A stretch of 64,000 nt of DNA from Viscum album (Eukaryota; Streptophyta; Magnoliopsida; Santalales; Viscaceae): assembly GCA_963277665.1 (NCBI GenBank), contig OY728131.1:1395648688-1395712687 (forward strand). The letters are read 5' to 3'. Positions 1 to 9,860 of the stretch are shown piece by piece. A program made the position numbers and the translations under genes. The notes below the pieces were generated by a model. The model ran no database searches and had not been told where the DNA came from. It saw nothing but the letters and a program-made list of their open reading frames with translations. Position 1 is the stretch's first letter. Each line of letters begins with the position of its first letter.

Positions 1-1339
1 ACCTGATTCCGAGGCCCGGTGTGCCCGGAATCATTTTCCGAAGTTTGGCTCGGGTACGTTCAGTGAACAGACGAGCGAGTTTTTCTAACTTTCGAATTGG
101 TACTCGGAATCGAATTCTGAGGGCACCAGTGGAATTGCAACACCGGTAATTGCTTATAAACACCTCTTCCGGAGTTGTGTTTGCACGGGTGTGGTTTTTA
201 TTTGTTGGTCTTAATGTTAAGAAATAAAATATTTGTACGAAAAACTTTATTTTATTTCACTTAAGCCACTTGGATGCCTCTTGAATCCACTTAAAGTGGA
301 TTAAGCTGAGTTGATGCGGATAGCGTGCTATTCAAAAATATCCTACCCTCTTGGTAGGATATTTGTGATGTGGGACCCGCACGAGCCCCACCGTTTCTTT
401 TCCGCTAAGTAACGCACCCGCGAAAACCTGTCATTATGAAAGTCAACTGACGCGTTTTCTTAATTTCTTAACGCACCAATTAATTGGGCGGTTTTCTTCG
501 TTGAATTAAATGGGCAGTTTATTCATTGAAATTAATTCTATTAATTAATTTCATTTGTTTCTTAACCTGTTTGAAATCCGTTGGCGTAATAATAAAATAA
601 GACCAACACACGACATTTGAAAAAATGCTCGTTGAGATGTTTTGACAAGTTTTGTGCCTTCACACACCTTCGCGAAGAACTTGAAGAACGTGAAGAAAGA
701 AAAGAACGTCGTCACCCTCGGAGATTGACGACGCCCCATCTGAGACGTTCTTCCCCGCCCCGATCTCTGATCACCTACTGCTGGAGGTAAGAGATTTCAG
801 ATTTCATTTAAAACTCCTTTGTGGTTTTTAACCAAACATGTATTTAATTATTATTAATTAAAATCAGTTGTTCTTGAATCTCGGAGTTCATCGACGCGTC
901 ACCGTTTTTCGTGACGTGATGCCTATCCGTGATGATGTGACACCCTTCCATGACACGACGATCAAATCCGCGAAGAACACGCGTGCGACGACTTGACGAG
1001 GTAGGGATTTTATTTTGGAAATACCTTTTTATTCCCGTAATCGTTTCTTTTAAAATAAAGAACCCAGATTCTTATGAACAATTTTATTTTATTAAAATTG
1101 TTTTTGGATATGTTTATTTATCCTCCTGATTGATACCGTCTAACGCGGAGGGTGCGAGCCAAACAAACACAGCCCGACAACCCTCCGTCGTTCTTCGTTG
1201 TTGTGCGGATTTGGCGGGCGACGACAAAACGTGACGGAAGGGCGATTTGATGATTCCGCAGTGAAGAACGGGTCTCGGGAGGAGCAGTGGCGCATACGGA
1301 AAGGAAAACGGACCACCAGAACAACTCCGGAGGCCCGCG

Positions 1340-1640
1340 AAAGTCTCCGGCAGTGGCTAGCGAACCCACGACCGCACGAGTCCGGCTCGCCCGCACGGGA
1401 CGCGGCAGAAGCCGCGTCCGTTGTCTCCAGCGCGGCCCCTCGAGGGTCGCGGCTTCCTCGTCCTGCGGGGGCGGCGCCCCACGGCTGCCGCACTCGGTCG
1501 CTCGGTCGAGCCGAGCCGGGCCGGTCTGACCGGCCGGGCCGCGCCCCGGCTGGACCGGACCGGGTCCGGCCGAATCGGGTCGACCTTGTTCGGCCGAGCC
1601 AGGGGGGTCGGGCCGGGTCGACCCGAGCCCAGACCCCCCG
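1340..1640 (+). repeat. GC-rich island inside the LTR of element A
   Basis: About 300 bases made almost wholly of G and C with many CpG and short inverted repeats of the GACCGG/CCGGTC type, in an LTR that is otherwise mixed and beside AT-rich DNA. The matching part of the 3' LTR (about 8160-8490) has an additional stretch of roughly 45 bases near 8175-8225 that is missing here. It lies upstream of the TATA box and so in U3. A regulatory role is possible but unproven. Confidence 0.7.
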
Positions 1641-1780
1641 TCTTCAGACTATTTTCGATATTTTGGCCGTAACAAGAGCTACGGGACTCCGAACGACGCG
1701 CCATCAGTGGATTTGCGATCCTTGGATCGAGACGGTTGTTTCGGTGTATTGCACTAAAGGTTTCAGAAAATTTTGGGTTC

Positions 1781-2320
1781 AGCCGGGTTGGTTTGTACAC
1801 GAAACCAACCGGGCCCTCGGAGCGGAAATGCTCATATCTTGAGCTTCGGACGTCCGATTGACGTGCCATAGACTTTGGTTGATCCCTCTAAGTGAGAAGA
1901 ATCTTTTGGCTCACTCCGCCTGAGGTTTTGACGCAGTTGGAGTACGGCCGGGATGGTTCGCTCACGAAACCAACCGGGCCCCTAGAACGAAAAAGCCAAT
2001 AACTCACAGACCGGGCGTCCGATTGACGCGCCGTCTGTCTCGTTGATTTCCCCTTGATGAGAGGGAACTTTTGGCATACTTTTCCCAAGTTTTGGTTACT
2101 GTTGGATAGTGGCCGGGCTGGATTGTACCCGAAATCCAACCGGGCCCCTGGAACGGAAAAGCTGATATCTTTCAGACCAGATATCCGTTTGACGAACCTT
2201 CAGTGGCGTTGGTGATCACTTTGAGTAACGGTCCCTATGAGTATACCCTATGGGAGTTCGGGGTATAGTTGAGATACGGTCGGGTTGGTTCGCTCACAAA
2301 ACCAACCGGGCCCCTGGGAC
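1781..2320 (+). repeat. Four diverged ~165-bp repeats, each with a GGTTGGTT hairpin (5' LTR of A)
   Basis: Copies of the palindromic core start near 1782, 1947, 2112 and 2280. Each reads roughly CGGGTTGGTT, a short loop, then AACCAACCGGG, so left and right arms pair. After the core comes a shared block with GCGTCCGATTGACGCGCC. The 3' LTR carries the same four copies at about 8644, 8811, 8979 and 9142. Both arms of the palindrome are kept better than the spacers. Confidence 0.8.
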
Positions 2321-2574
2321 GAAAAGGCTAATAACTCAGAGCCCAGGCGTCCGATTGACGCGCCGTCTATTGTGTTGAGACCCCTATGACGAGGCGGTCC
2401 TTTGAGATACTTCTTCGTGAGACTTTGAGATACTTGCAGTATCGACCAGTAGCTCATTGAGTGGACCCTCCAAGAGACGAGCGTACGGAGTACGAAGACC
2501 GTGTAGCCGGCTGAGACCTGACGACTGCTTGACCGATCGACTCGGTGTGTTACGGATAGCCCAGTGGGGAGCGC

Positions 2575-3022
2575 TTGGTTGTAGCGGCAGACCCACGACA
2601 GAGGTGCGCTTTGTTGTAGCGGTACATTGGAGTGCTTGTTTGTAGAGGCAGACCCACGAGAGAGGTGTGTTTTGTTGTAGCGGCACGAGGGAGCACTTGG
2701 TTGTAGCGGCAGACCCACGACAGAGGTGCGCTTTGTTGTAGCGGCACAGGGGAGCGCTTAGTTGTAGTGGCAGACCCACGACAGAGGTTCACATGGTTGT
2801 AGGGGCAGAGTGGAGCGTTTGGTTGTAGGGGCAGACCCATGACAGAGGTGCGCTTGGTTAGAGCGGCACATGGGAGCGCTTGGTTGTAGCGGGAGACCCA
2901 TGACAGAGGTGCGCTTGGTTGTAGCGGCACATGGGAGCGCTTGGTTGTAGCGGCACATGGGAGTTCTTGGTTGTAGCGGCAGACCCATGGTGGGAAGCGA
3001 TTAGTTGTAGCAGCAGGCCCAC
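2575..3022 (+). repeat. 61-bp minisatellite in 5' LTR of A (about 7 copies)
   Basis: The unit is made of two halves of 35 and 26 bases, both opening with TTGGTTGTAGCGGCA; the 35-base half continues with GACCCACGACAGAGG. Copies shift by exactly one base per 60-base line, which fixes the period at 61. The matching array in the 3' LTR is at 9438-9860. On the minus strand no frame has stops, which makes long but meaningless open frames. Confidence 0.9.
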
Positions 3023-3521
3023 AGTACTCGACAGGAGGAGTACCTCAGCAGTCTTAGGTAAGTGAGCAGTACCTCGGAGTCGTGACAGGACCACTGTACA
3101 CTCCAGAGACGGGGCTCTTCAGCAGTTACGGTTTCGATAACGAAAATTCTGGTTTGAGCTGAGACTTTTGACCTTGTGTTTACCTCATGTTTGATATGGG
3201 ATACTTGATAACTTAGGTATATGTATGGACATATATCTGGGTAGTGGTTATCCGTTGTTTTCACAATCCTTGTGTTTCCTCATAATTGAGATGGGTTATT
3301 TGATAACTTAGGTATATGTATGGGAATATAACTAATTAGAGGTTATTTGTTGAGATCTTTTTTGTGGTTATCCTTGTTGGTTTTAGTGAGACCTTGAGGG
3401 TCTCGGGGTCCCTACTGAGTATCGTTATACTCACCCCTGCACGGGCTATGCCCGCACTTCGTTGTGTTGGTTGCAGACGACGGGCAGTGCTGACGAAGGC
3501 CGAGTGTTCGAGGACTGGACG

Positions 3522-3611
3522 GTACCCGGAGGTGGACTACACGAAGATTCAGTACCCGGAGGTGGACTACACGACGATTCAGTACCTTGAGGTGGACTAC
3601 AAGACGAGACG
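3522..3611 (+). repeat. 30-bp triplicate in 5' LTR of A
   Basis: Three units start at 3522, 3552 and 3582, each beginning GTACC and containing GAGGTGGACTACA. The same three units, more diverged, are at 10359-10448 in the 3' LTR, so the triplication is older than the insertion. Confidence 0.8.
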
Positions 3612-3863
3612 ACACACGAAGGAGGATGATGGGCGAGAGCGTTGAGGAGGCTATCTATACCTACCCTTCAGGTAGGATCCGTGGTGGACGACCCAGGAGC
3701 TACTTCCTTTCTTCCAGCTGTTGTCTTTTTCTGTTGTACTTTGTTCTGTTGTAGTTGTACTTTCATTTGGGTTTATACTCTGGCCCATTTACTTTTCAGC
3801 ACATTCTATTGTACTTAGTGTTTGCTTTCTCCGCTTGCTTACTCTGTGGTGCTTGTTTACTTT

Positions 3864-3869
3864 TATAAA
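3864..3869 (+). promoter_or_regulatory. TATA box of element A LTR
   Basis: TATAAA lies 117 bases before the end of the LTR and is kept at 10703-10708 in the other LTR. If it is the promoter, the R-U5 part is only about 90 bases, giving U3 nearly 4 kb. Confidence 0.55.
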
Positions 3870-3988
3870 GGCAATGCCTTCCCAGTTATAGGGATTTACG
3901 CCTTTGGTGCTAGTCGCCAGCCCCTGGCCTATGGAAGGCGGGCTTGGGGTAGTCACGGCACGGGCCCCGAGGATAGGTAGTGACAAAT

Positions 3989-3999
3989 TGGTATCAGAG
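3989..3999 (+). promoter_or_regulatory. Primer-binding site of element A (initiator Met-tRNA)
   Basis: TGGTATCAGAG starts three bases after the LTR end and matches the 3' end of plant initiator Met-tRNA over 11 bases; the next base breaks the match. This fixes the LTR end and the + orientation. Confidence 0.9.
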
Positions 4000-4276
4000 A
4001 AGTTCGGTTCTACCACAGAACTTGGGACTCTGATCTTTTCCCCCTTCTGTGAAGTAATAGTGTTAAGAGTACCGAGTGTGGTTTTCAGTTCAGGGAGTCC
4101 AGTATTGGGGCGGGCGGCCGACGTATCCATACACCAGAACCCTGATAACCGATTTCTGACTCTATGCACGAAAACACTTATTGCATGTGTGTTTCCAGAC
4201 GTTTTTAAATATCATCTCAAACCATGTCAACTCACCAGGTATAATCGTTTGACTGTGTCACGTTGTTTCTTTCAGG

Positions 4277-4930
4277 ATGCCTTTTCACGAATGGCTAGCT
4301 AGAGCCCAGAGGGATGCGCGTACTGACAGCATGTTGAGCGACGAGGCTTCGGTACAGGGCCCTCTTGCAGTTGAGGCACCCGTCAAGGCACAAGCGGTAC
4401 TACCATACGTTGGGCCAACGATGCCGCCAGCCCCAGCAGTAGGTGATGCACGCCACTTGAGCGCGCTGCATGAGTTCCAGCGCCAGAGGCCACCTAGGTT
4501 CCGGGGAGAGACGGACCCACAGGCGGCTGAGGATTGGCTGGAGGCTGTGGTGAGAGTCTTCAGGCTAGTGGGGACGCCGACAGACCTCATGGTGATCTTT
4601 GCTGCCAGCCTTCTTCAGGCAGCAGCAGGCAGGTGGTGGAGCCACTTGTTCCAGTTTTTTGACAGGATGGCCTTCACATGGGAAGACATCGAGACCTTCT
4701 TCAGGGTGGAGTTTGTTCCAGTAGCTCTACACCCCGAGCATGTTCAGGAGCTGCTGCCTTTGCCGCGTGTTTTTTGATCAGTATCTGAGTCATCTGTGGG
4801 TAGTAGACAGATGATGCAGAGGTCCAAGAGGGCCCGGCCCAGCCTTGCGAGGAGCAGGAAGTGTTATGAATGCGGCGGTAAGGGTCACCTGGCTCGTGAC
4901 TGTCCGACTCCTTGTGCAGTTGATCTGTAG
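4277..4930 (+). pseudogene. gag: gag pseudogene of element A with CCHC zinc knuckle
   Basis: The capsid-nucleocapsid precursor of the retrotransposon, which would package its RNA in cytoplasmic particles. The start at 4277 opens a frame of 166 codons. The retrotransposon gag core begins around residue 75 (FRGETDPQAAEDWL) and includes the conserved tryptophans of the WW pair (GRWWSHLF). A TGA at 4775-4777 interrupts the frame; reading continues in the same frame to a zinc knuckle at 4862-4903 (CYECGGKGHLARDC, the CX2CX4HX4C pattern) and stops at 4928-4930. The distance between core and knuckle is much shorter than in intact chromovirus gag, so an internal deletion is likely besides the stop. 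It follows the PBS after about 280 bases of leader, as usual. Confidence 0.88.
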
Positions 4931-5182
4931 GCTTTGGAGGAGCCACCGAGGCAGAAGCAGCGGGGGTGCTTGAGCAATAGCCGAGTAGTGGACAAGGTAG
5001 TAGAGCTCTGGGAGAAGGTGGACAGGAGCAGAACTAGTGGATACGTCCCTTGTACTCTAGTTCCATTTTTCTGTTGTATTCGCGTCCTTGTACTATGAGC
5101 TGCAATAATAAAAAGACACTTATCTTTGTTTGCTTTCCTGTCCTTTTGTTGGGTTGATACTCAGTGGTCCCGATTAAACCGT
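4931..5182 (+). other. Spacer between gag and protease remnants of element A
   Basis: Only short frames with stops. It should encode the gag-protease linker; I recognise no motif here. Codon-like character is lost after 4930. Confidence 0.4.
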
Positions 5183-5584
5183 TGACTTGACCCTCACTTT
5201 CAAGATTTCTACTGGAGGAGACCCAGTGACCTCACACTGATGCCGACAGTGTGACTCGACCCTTGGAGGCGAGAGTGACAATTGGATCTCTTAGTAGTTA
5301 CATCGAGGCCTTACGACGTCATCCCTGGCATTAATGCATCATTCATGTCAGGATTGACTGTATTAGGCAATGGGTGTGGTTCATCCAGGGGAGGAGACCG
5401 AGTTTCTCTTTTCGGAAAAGGAGAAATTTTTAGCAGCTCTTCCAGATCGTTGGAAAAGAAGGTGCAGATCATCCTGGAGCAGAAGAATACTGCACATTGT
5501 AGTAAGAAACAGGAAACTGGCGCCAGTCTTGGAGACTCGGGCATGTTAAATGTTTCCATAAGAGGAATCTTAAAGGAAAGATGA
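5183..5584 (+). pseudogene. pro: Aspartic protease remnant 1 of element A
   Basis: Part of the retropepsin-like protease that cleaves Gag-Pol. The end of the domain is recognisable: around 5282 a frame reads DLLVVTSRPYDVIPGI, matching the family pattern DLIVLxxxDFDVILGMDWL, with the following tryptophan-leucine lost. Just upstream, in another frame, LTFKISTGG resembles the strand before it. The catalytic DSG part is not seen. The frame runs on to 5584 without further recognisable domains. It shares its first bases (GACTTGACCCTCAC) with remnant 2, 690 bases downstream, so the two may be a duplication. Confidence 0.6.
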
Positions 5585-5870
5585 GTCTGCGAAGTGGCAG
5601 ACATGGAGGCAGAGTTAGGAGAGCAGCATGAGGTGGTGTACATCTTAACATTCTACAACCACCCGCCTTAGTTATCCCTGCCAGGCTCAGGGAGTTGTAG
5701 GTCGGAGGAAGAGTGTGGCTGCATGCGGTCAAGGAGTGTGACCCAATGGCTCTAAAAATGATTCAAGGGACTGTCTGTGTCCACTACTAGCTGTTGTAGT
5801 AACAGTCGTTGATATGAATCATTCCTCGCTTTAACAAATCTTGTCCCAGAACTAGAGTTTCCAGTAAGAC
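5585..5870 (+). other. Unassigned internal DNA of element A between protease remnants
   Basis: Multiple stops in all frames. I tried to fit it to RT or integrase motifs and found none. Confidence 0.35.
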
Positions 5871-6209
5871 GTGGACTTGACCCTCACGCCTGGAGATACC
5901 TTGGGAGGAGACTCGATAATCGCACTTACTCCGATAGTGTGGTCAGAACCTCGAGGTGAGATTTTCGGTTGGAATCTCCTTGTGGCAGCATCGAAGCCTT
6001 ACGAAGATGGTTTGAGTATGGACTGGACAATCACAGTTCATACACAAATTGACGGTATTAGGAAAAAAGGTTGTGGTTTAACTACATCGTCAGGATGGGT
6101 TTTCCATGGTCGGCGAAAAGGAAACCCCAAACATCACATGATAAACTCTTACATAGGAGGGTGTGACCGATCACTCTTGAGTCGGTCAACCTTACCCTCG
6201 TGGCAGTAG
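5871..6209 (+). pseudogene. pro: Aspartic protease remnant 2 of element A
   Basis: A 112-codon open frame that follows the chromovirus protease C-terminal half: LTLTPGDTLGGDSI near the start, EIFGWNLLV at about residue 30, then KPYEDGLSMDW, corresponding to the family's YDVILGMDWL, then a DGIRKK block and GRRKGNP near the end. The catalytic DSG region upstream is absent. It closes only about 30 bases before the integrase C-terminal remnant, so RT, RNase H and most of the integrase (some 3 kb in relatives) have been deleted between them. Better preserved than remnant 1. Confidence 0.7.
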
Positions 6210-6235
6210 TCGTTTTGATTTTCAGTTCTAACAGG

Positions 6236-6711
6236 AATTGGAGACCTCTTGAGTTCGGGGATGACGATCACGTCCTTATACGGGTCTCACCACGATGAGG
6301 TTTACGAAGATGTGGCCAGGGAGGCAAGTTATCTCCGAGGTTCAACGTACCTTTCTAGGACCTCAGTTGGGTAGGCGTGGTGGTTTACCTCTTGACCCAT
6401 CCACCTCAGTTGCACAAGGTGCACGATGTTTTCCAGGTATCTCAACTGTGGAGATACATGCTCGACCCTTCGCATATCATCGACCATGAGGAGCAGGACA
6501 ATGGCGATGGGGTTACTTCCACGGAGGTTCTAGTGTGGATCAAGGATCGATAGGAGCGGATCCTATGAGGATGATCGATTCCTCGGGTGCACTTTCTCTG
6601 GCAGTACGGGAACCTCCAGGTGAGCACAAGGGAGCGGAAGGCTCAGATGCGTGCTCAGTACGGCCTATGTATCCCTAAGTTTGTGGTGAAGCATTACGGG
6701 GACGTAAAGCC
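6236..6711 (+). pseudogene. int: Integrase GPY/F region plus chromodomain of element A
   Basis: The C-terminus of Pol, which in chromoviruses steers integration through a chromodomain. One frame runs from about 6242 to the PPT with several stops. Blocks in order: RPLEFGDDDHVLIRVSP, GKLSPRFNVPF (the GPY/F signature), then 6404-6490 with KVHDVFQVSQLWRYM and DPSHIIDHE, the usual HNVFHVSxLRKY-DPSHVI pattern, then chromodomain traces RVHFLWQYGN at 6584 and MRAQYG. Stops fall where CGA, TGG or similar codons have become TGA or TAG, the mark of C-to-T decay. The integrase HHCC and catalytic core are absent. Confidence 0.85.
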
Positions 6712-6726
6712 CAGTGGTGGGAGTAA
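6712..6726 (+). promoter_or_regulatory. Polypurine tract of element A
   Basis: AGTGGTGGGAGTAA, purine-rich, directly before the 3' LTR start at 6727; the primer site for plus-strand DNA synthesis. Position rather than sequence quality supports it. Confidence 0.6.
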
Positions 6727-8643
6727 TGTAAAGACCCGTAAATTCCAAGGAAATTATTTTTCATAATTTTCATTGAAATTTTACAAGAACGAAGTTTCTG
6801 ACGACACCTGATTCTGAGGCCCGGTGTGCCCAGAAACATTTTCCGAAGTTTGGGATGGGTACGTTCAGTGAACGGACGAGCAGGTTTTTCTGTCTTTTGA
6901 ACCGGTACTCGGAATCGAATTCTGAGGGAACCGATGGAATCACAGCGCCAATAATTGCTTAGAAATGCCTATTCCGGAGTTGCATTTGCACGTGTGTGGT
7001 TTTTAATTTTTGGGCCTAAAGTTAAGAAATAAAATAATTGAACGACAAAATTTATTTTATTTCACTTAAGCCACTTGGAAGCCACTTGAAGCCACTTAAA
7101 GCGGTTTAAGCTGAGTTGATGCGGATAGGGTTCTATTCAAAAATATCCTACCCTCTTGGTAGGATATTTGTGAGGTGGGACCTGCACGAGCCCCACCGTT
7201 TCTTTTCCGCTAAGTAACGCACCCACGAAAACCCGTCAGTACGAAAGTCTACTGACGTGTTTTCTTAATTTCATAATGCACCAATTAATTGGGCGGTTTT
7301 CTTTGTTGAATTAAATGGGCGGTTTATTCATTGAAATTAATTCTATGAATTAATTTCATTCTTTTCTTAACCTGTTTGAAATCTGTTGGCGTAATAATAA
7401 AATAAGACCAACACACGACATTTGGACAAATGCTTGTTGAGAAGTTTTTACAAGTTTTGTGCCTTCACCCACCTTTGCGAAGAACGCGAAGAACACGAAG
7501 AAAGCAAAGAACGCTGTCACCCTCGGAGATTGACGACGCCCCATACGAGACGTTCTTCCCCGCCCCGATCTCTGATCACCTACTGCTGGAGGTAAGAGAT
7601 TTCAGATTTCATTTAAAACAACTTTGTGGTTTAAACAAAACATTGATTTAATTATTATTAATTAAAATCTGTTGTTCATGAATCTCGGAGTTCGTCAATG
7701 CGTCACTGTTTTCCGTGACGTGATGCCTATCCGTGACGACGTGACACCCTTCCGCTACGTGATGATAGCTTCCTTCCGCGACGATCAACTCCGCGAAGAA
7801 CGCGTGTGCGACGACTTGACGAGGTAGGGATTTTATTTTGGAAATACCTTTTTATTCCCGTAATCGTTTCTTTTAAAATAATGAACCCGAATTCTTATGA
7901 ACAATTTTATTTTATTAAAATTGTTTTTGGCTATGTTGTTTTATCCTCCTGATTGATACCGTCTAACGCGGAGGGTGTGGGCCAAACGAACACGGCCTGA
8001 CAACCCTCCGACGTTCTTCGTTGTTGTGCGGATTTGGCGGGTGATTAAAAAATGTGACGGAAGAGAGATTTGATGATCCCTTAGTGAAGAACGAGTCCCG
8101 GGAGGAGCAGCGGCGCAGACGGGAAGGAAAACGGACCACCAGAGCAACTCCAGCGGCCCGTGGAAGTCTCCGGCGGCGCGGGTCGCCGGCGCAGCCGCGT
8201 CGGACAGGGCCGCCGCGGCTGAAGCCGCGGCCGCACGGGTCCTGATCGCCCGCACGGGACGCGGCAAAAGCTGCGTCCGTTGTCTCCACTGCGGCCCCTC
8301 GAGGGTCGCGGCTTCCTCGTCCCGCGGGGGCGGCGCCCCGCGGCTGCCGCACTCGGCCACTCGGCCGAGCCGAGTCGGGCCAGTCCGACCGGCCGGGCCG
8401 CGCCTTGGCCGGACCGGACCGGGTCCAGCGGAATCGGGTCGACCTGGTTCGGGTCGACCCAGGGGGGAGGTCGGGCCGGGTCGGCCCGGGCCCAGACCCA
8501 CCGTCTTCGGACCGTTTTCGGTCTTTTGGCCGTAACATGAGATATGGGCATCCGAACGACGCGCTGTCAGTGGAGATGCGATCGTTGGATCGAGACGGTC
8601 GTTTTGGTATATCACACTATAGGTTTCAGAAAACTTTGGGTTC

Positions 8644-9200
8644 GGCCGGGTTGGTTCGTAGACGAAACCAACCGGGCCCTCGGAGCGGAAACGCTCATAT
8701 CTTGAGCTCCGGACGTCCGATTGGCGTACCATCGACTTTGGTGGATCCCTCTAAGTGAGACAAATCTTTTGGCTCACTTCGCCCGAGGTTTGGACGCAGG
8801 TGGAGTACGGTCGGGTTGGTTCGCTCACGAAACCAATCGGGCCCCTGAAACGAAAAATCCAATAACTCACAGACCGGGCGTCCGATTGACGCGCCGTCTG
8901 TCTCGTTGCTTTTCTCTTGATGAGTCGGAACTTTTGGCATACGTTTCTTGAGTTTTGGTTACTATTGGATAGTGGAAGGGCTGGATTGTACCCGAAATCC
9001 AACCGGGCCCCTTGAACGGAAAAGCTGATATCTTTCACACCAGACGTCTGTTTAACGAACCTTCAGTGGCGTTGGTGATCACGTTGAGTAACGGTCCATA
9101 TGAGTATACCCTATGGTATTTCGAGGTAAAATTGAGATACGGCCGGGTTGGTTTGCTTACAAAACCAACCGGGCCCCTGGGACGAAAAGGCTAATAACTC
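8644..9200 (+). repeat. Four hairpin repeats in 3' LTR of A
   Basis: Same set as 1781-2320; palindromic cores start near 8644, 8811, 8979 and 9142. The third copy has a GGCTGGATT/AATCCAACC arm pair in place of GGTTGGTT/AACCAACC in both LTRs, so the arms changed together before the insertion. Confidence 0.8.
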
Positions 9201-9437
9201 ACAGGCCGAGCATCCGATTGACGCGCCGTCTGTTGTGTTGAGACCCCTATGACGAGGCGGTACTTTGAGATACTTCTTCGTGAGACTTTGAGATACATGG
9301 AGTATCAAACAGTAGCTCGTGGAGCGGAACCTCCAAGAGACGAGCGTACGGAGTACGGAGACCATGTAGCCGGCTGAGACCTGATGACTGCTTGACCAAT
9401 CGACTCGGTGTGTTACAGATAGCCCAGTGGGGAGCTA

Positions 9438-9860
9438 TTGGTTGTAGTGGCAGACCCACGATAGAGGTGCGCTTGGTTGTAGCGGTACAGGGGAGCACTT
9501 GGTTTTAGCGGCAGACCCACGAGAGTGGTGTTCTTGGTTGTAGCGGCACAGGGGAGCGCTTGGTTGTAGCGGCAGACCCACGACAGAGGTGCGCTTGGTT
9601 GTAGCGGCACAGGGGAGTGCTTGGTTGTAGCGGCAGACCCACGACAGAGGTGTTCATGGTTGTAGCGGCACAGGGGAGCGCTTGGTTGTAGCAGCAGACC
9701 CAAGACAGAGGTACACTTGGTTGTAGCGGCACAGGGGAGCGCTTGGTTGTAGCGGCAGACCCACGACAGAGGTGCGCTTGGTTGTAGCGGCACATGGGAG
9801 CGCTTGGTTGTAGCGGCATACCCATGGTGGGAAGCGCTTGGTTGTAGTGGCAGGTCCACA
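9438..9860 (+). repeat. 61-bp minisatellite in 3' LTR of A
   Basis: About seven copies of the 61-bp unit described in the 5' LTR, more regular here. The copy number is nearly the same in both LTRs. Confidence 0.9.

Larger units (their letters stand above)
1..3985 (+). repeat. 5' LTR of element A (left end outside window)
   Basis: It aligns along its whole length with 6806-10824. In the first ~190 aligned bases I count about 30 mismatches, roughly 22 of them transitions, so this is not a fresh insertion. It ends in TGACA at 3981-3985, directly before the PBS. Inside are a GC-rich island, four spaced hairpin repeats, a 61-bp minisatellite, a 30-bp triplicate and a TATA box near the right end. 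Long open frames in it on both strands come from the GC-rich and repeated parts and are not genes. Confidence 0.93.

Noticed and set aside
1198..1869. Long overlapping open frames on both strands in the LTR of A (up to 214 codons), and 7941-8732 (263 codons)
   Set aside because: They lie in the GC-rich island of the LTR, on both strands and in several frames at once, differ between the two LTRs, and show only R/P/G-rich composition without any domain.
2575..3022. CRISPR-like array
   Set aside because: Units are contiguous 61-bp tandem repeats without unique spacers, in a plant LTR present twice.
3364..3645. 93-codon frame with YPEVDYT repeats
   Set aside because: It is the 30-bp triplicate of the LTR; the matching part of the 3' LTR is not kept as a frame.
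4285..4590. Minus-strand frame of 101 codons opposite gag of A
   Set aside because: Shadow of the gag reading frame; the plus strand carries the conserved gag motifs.
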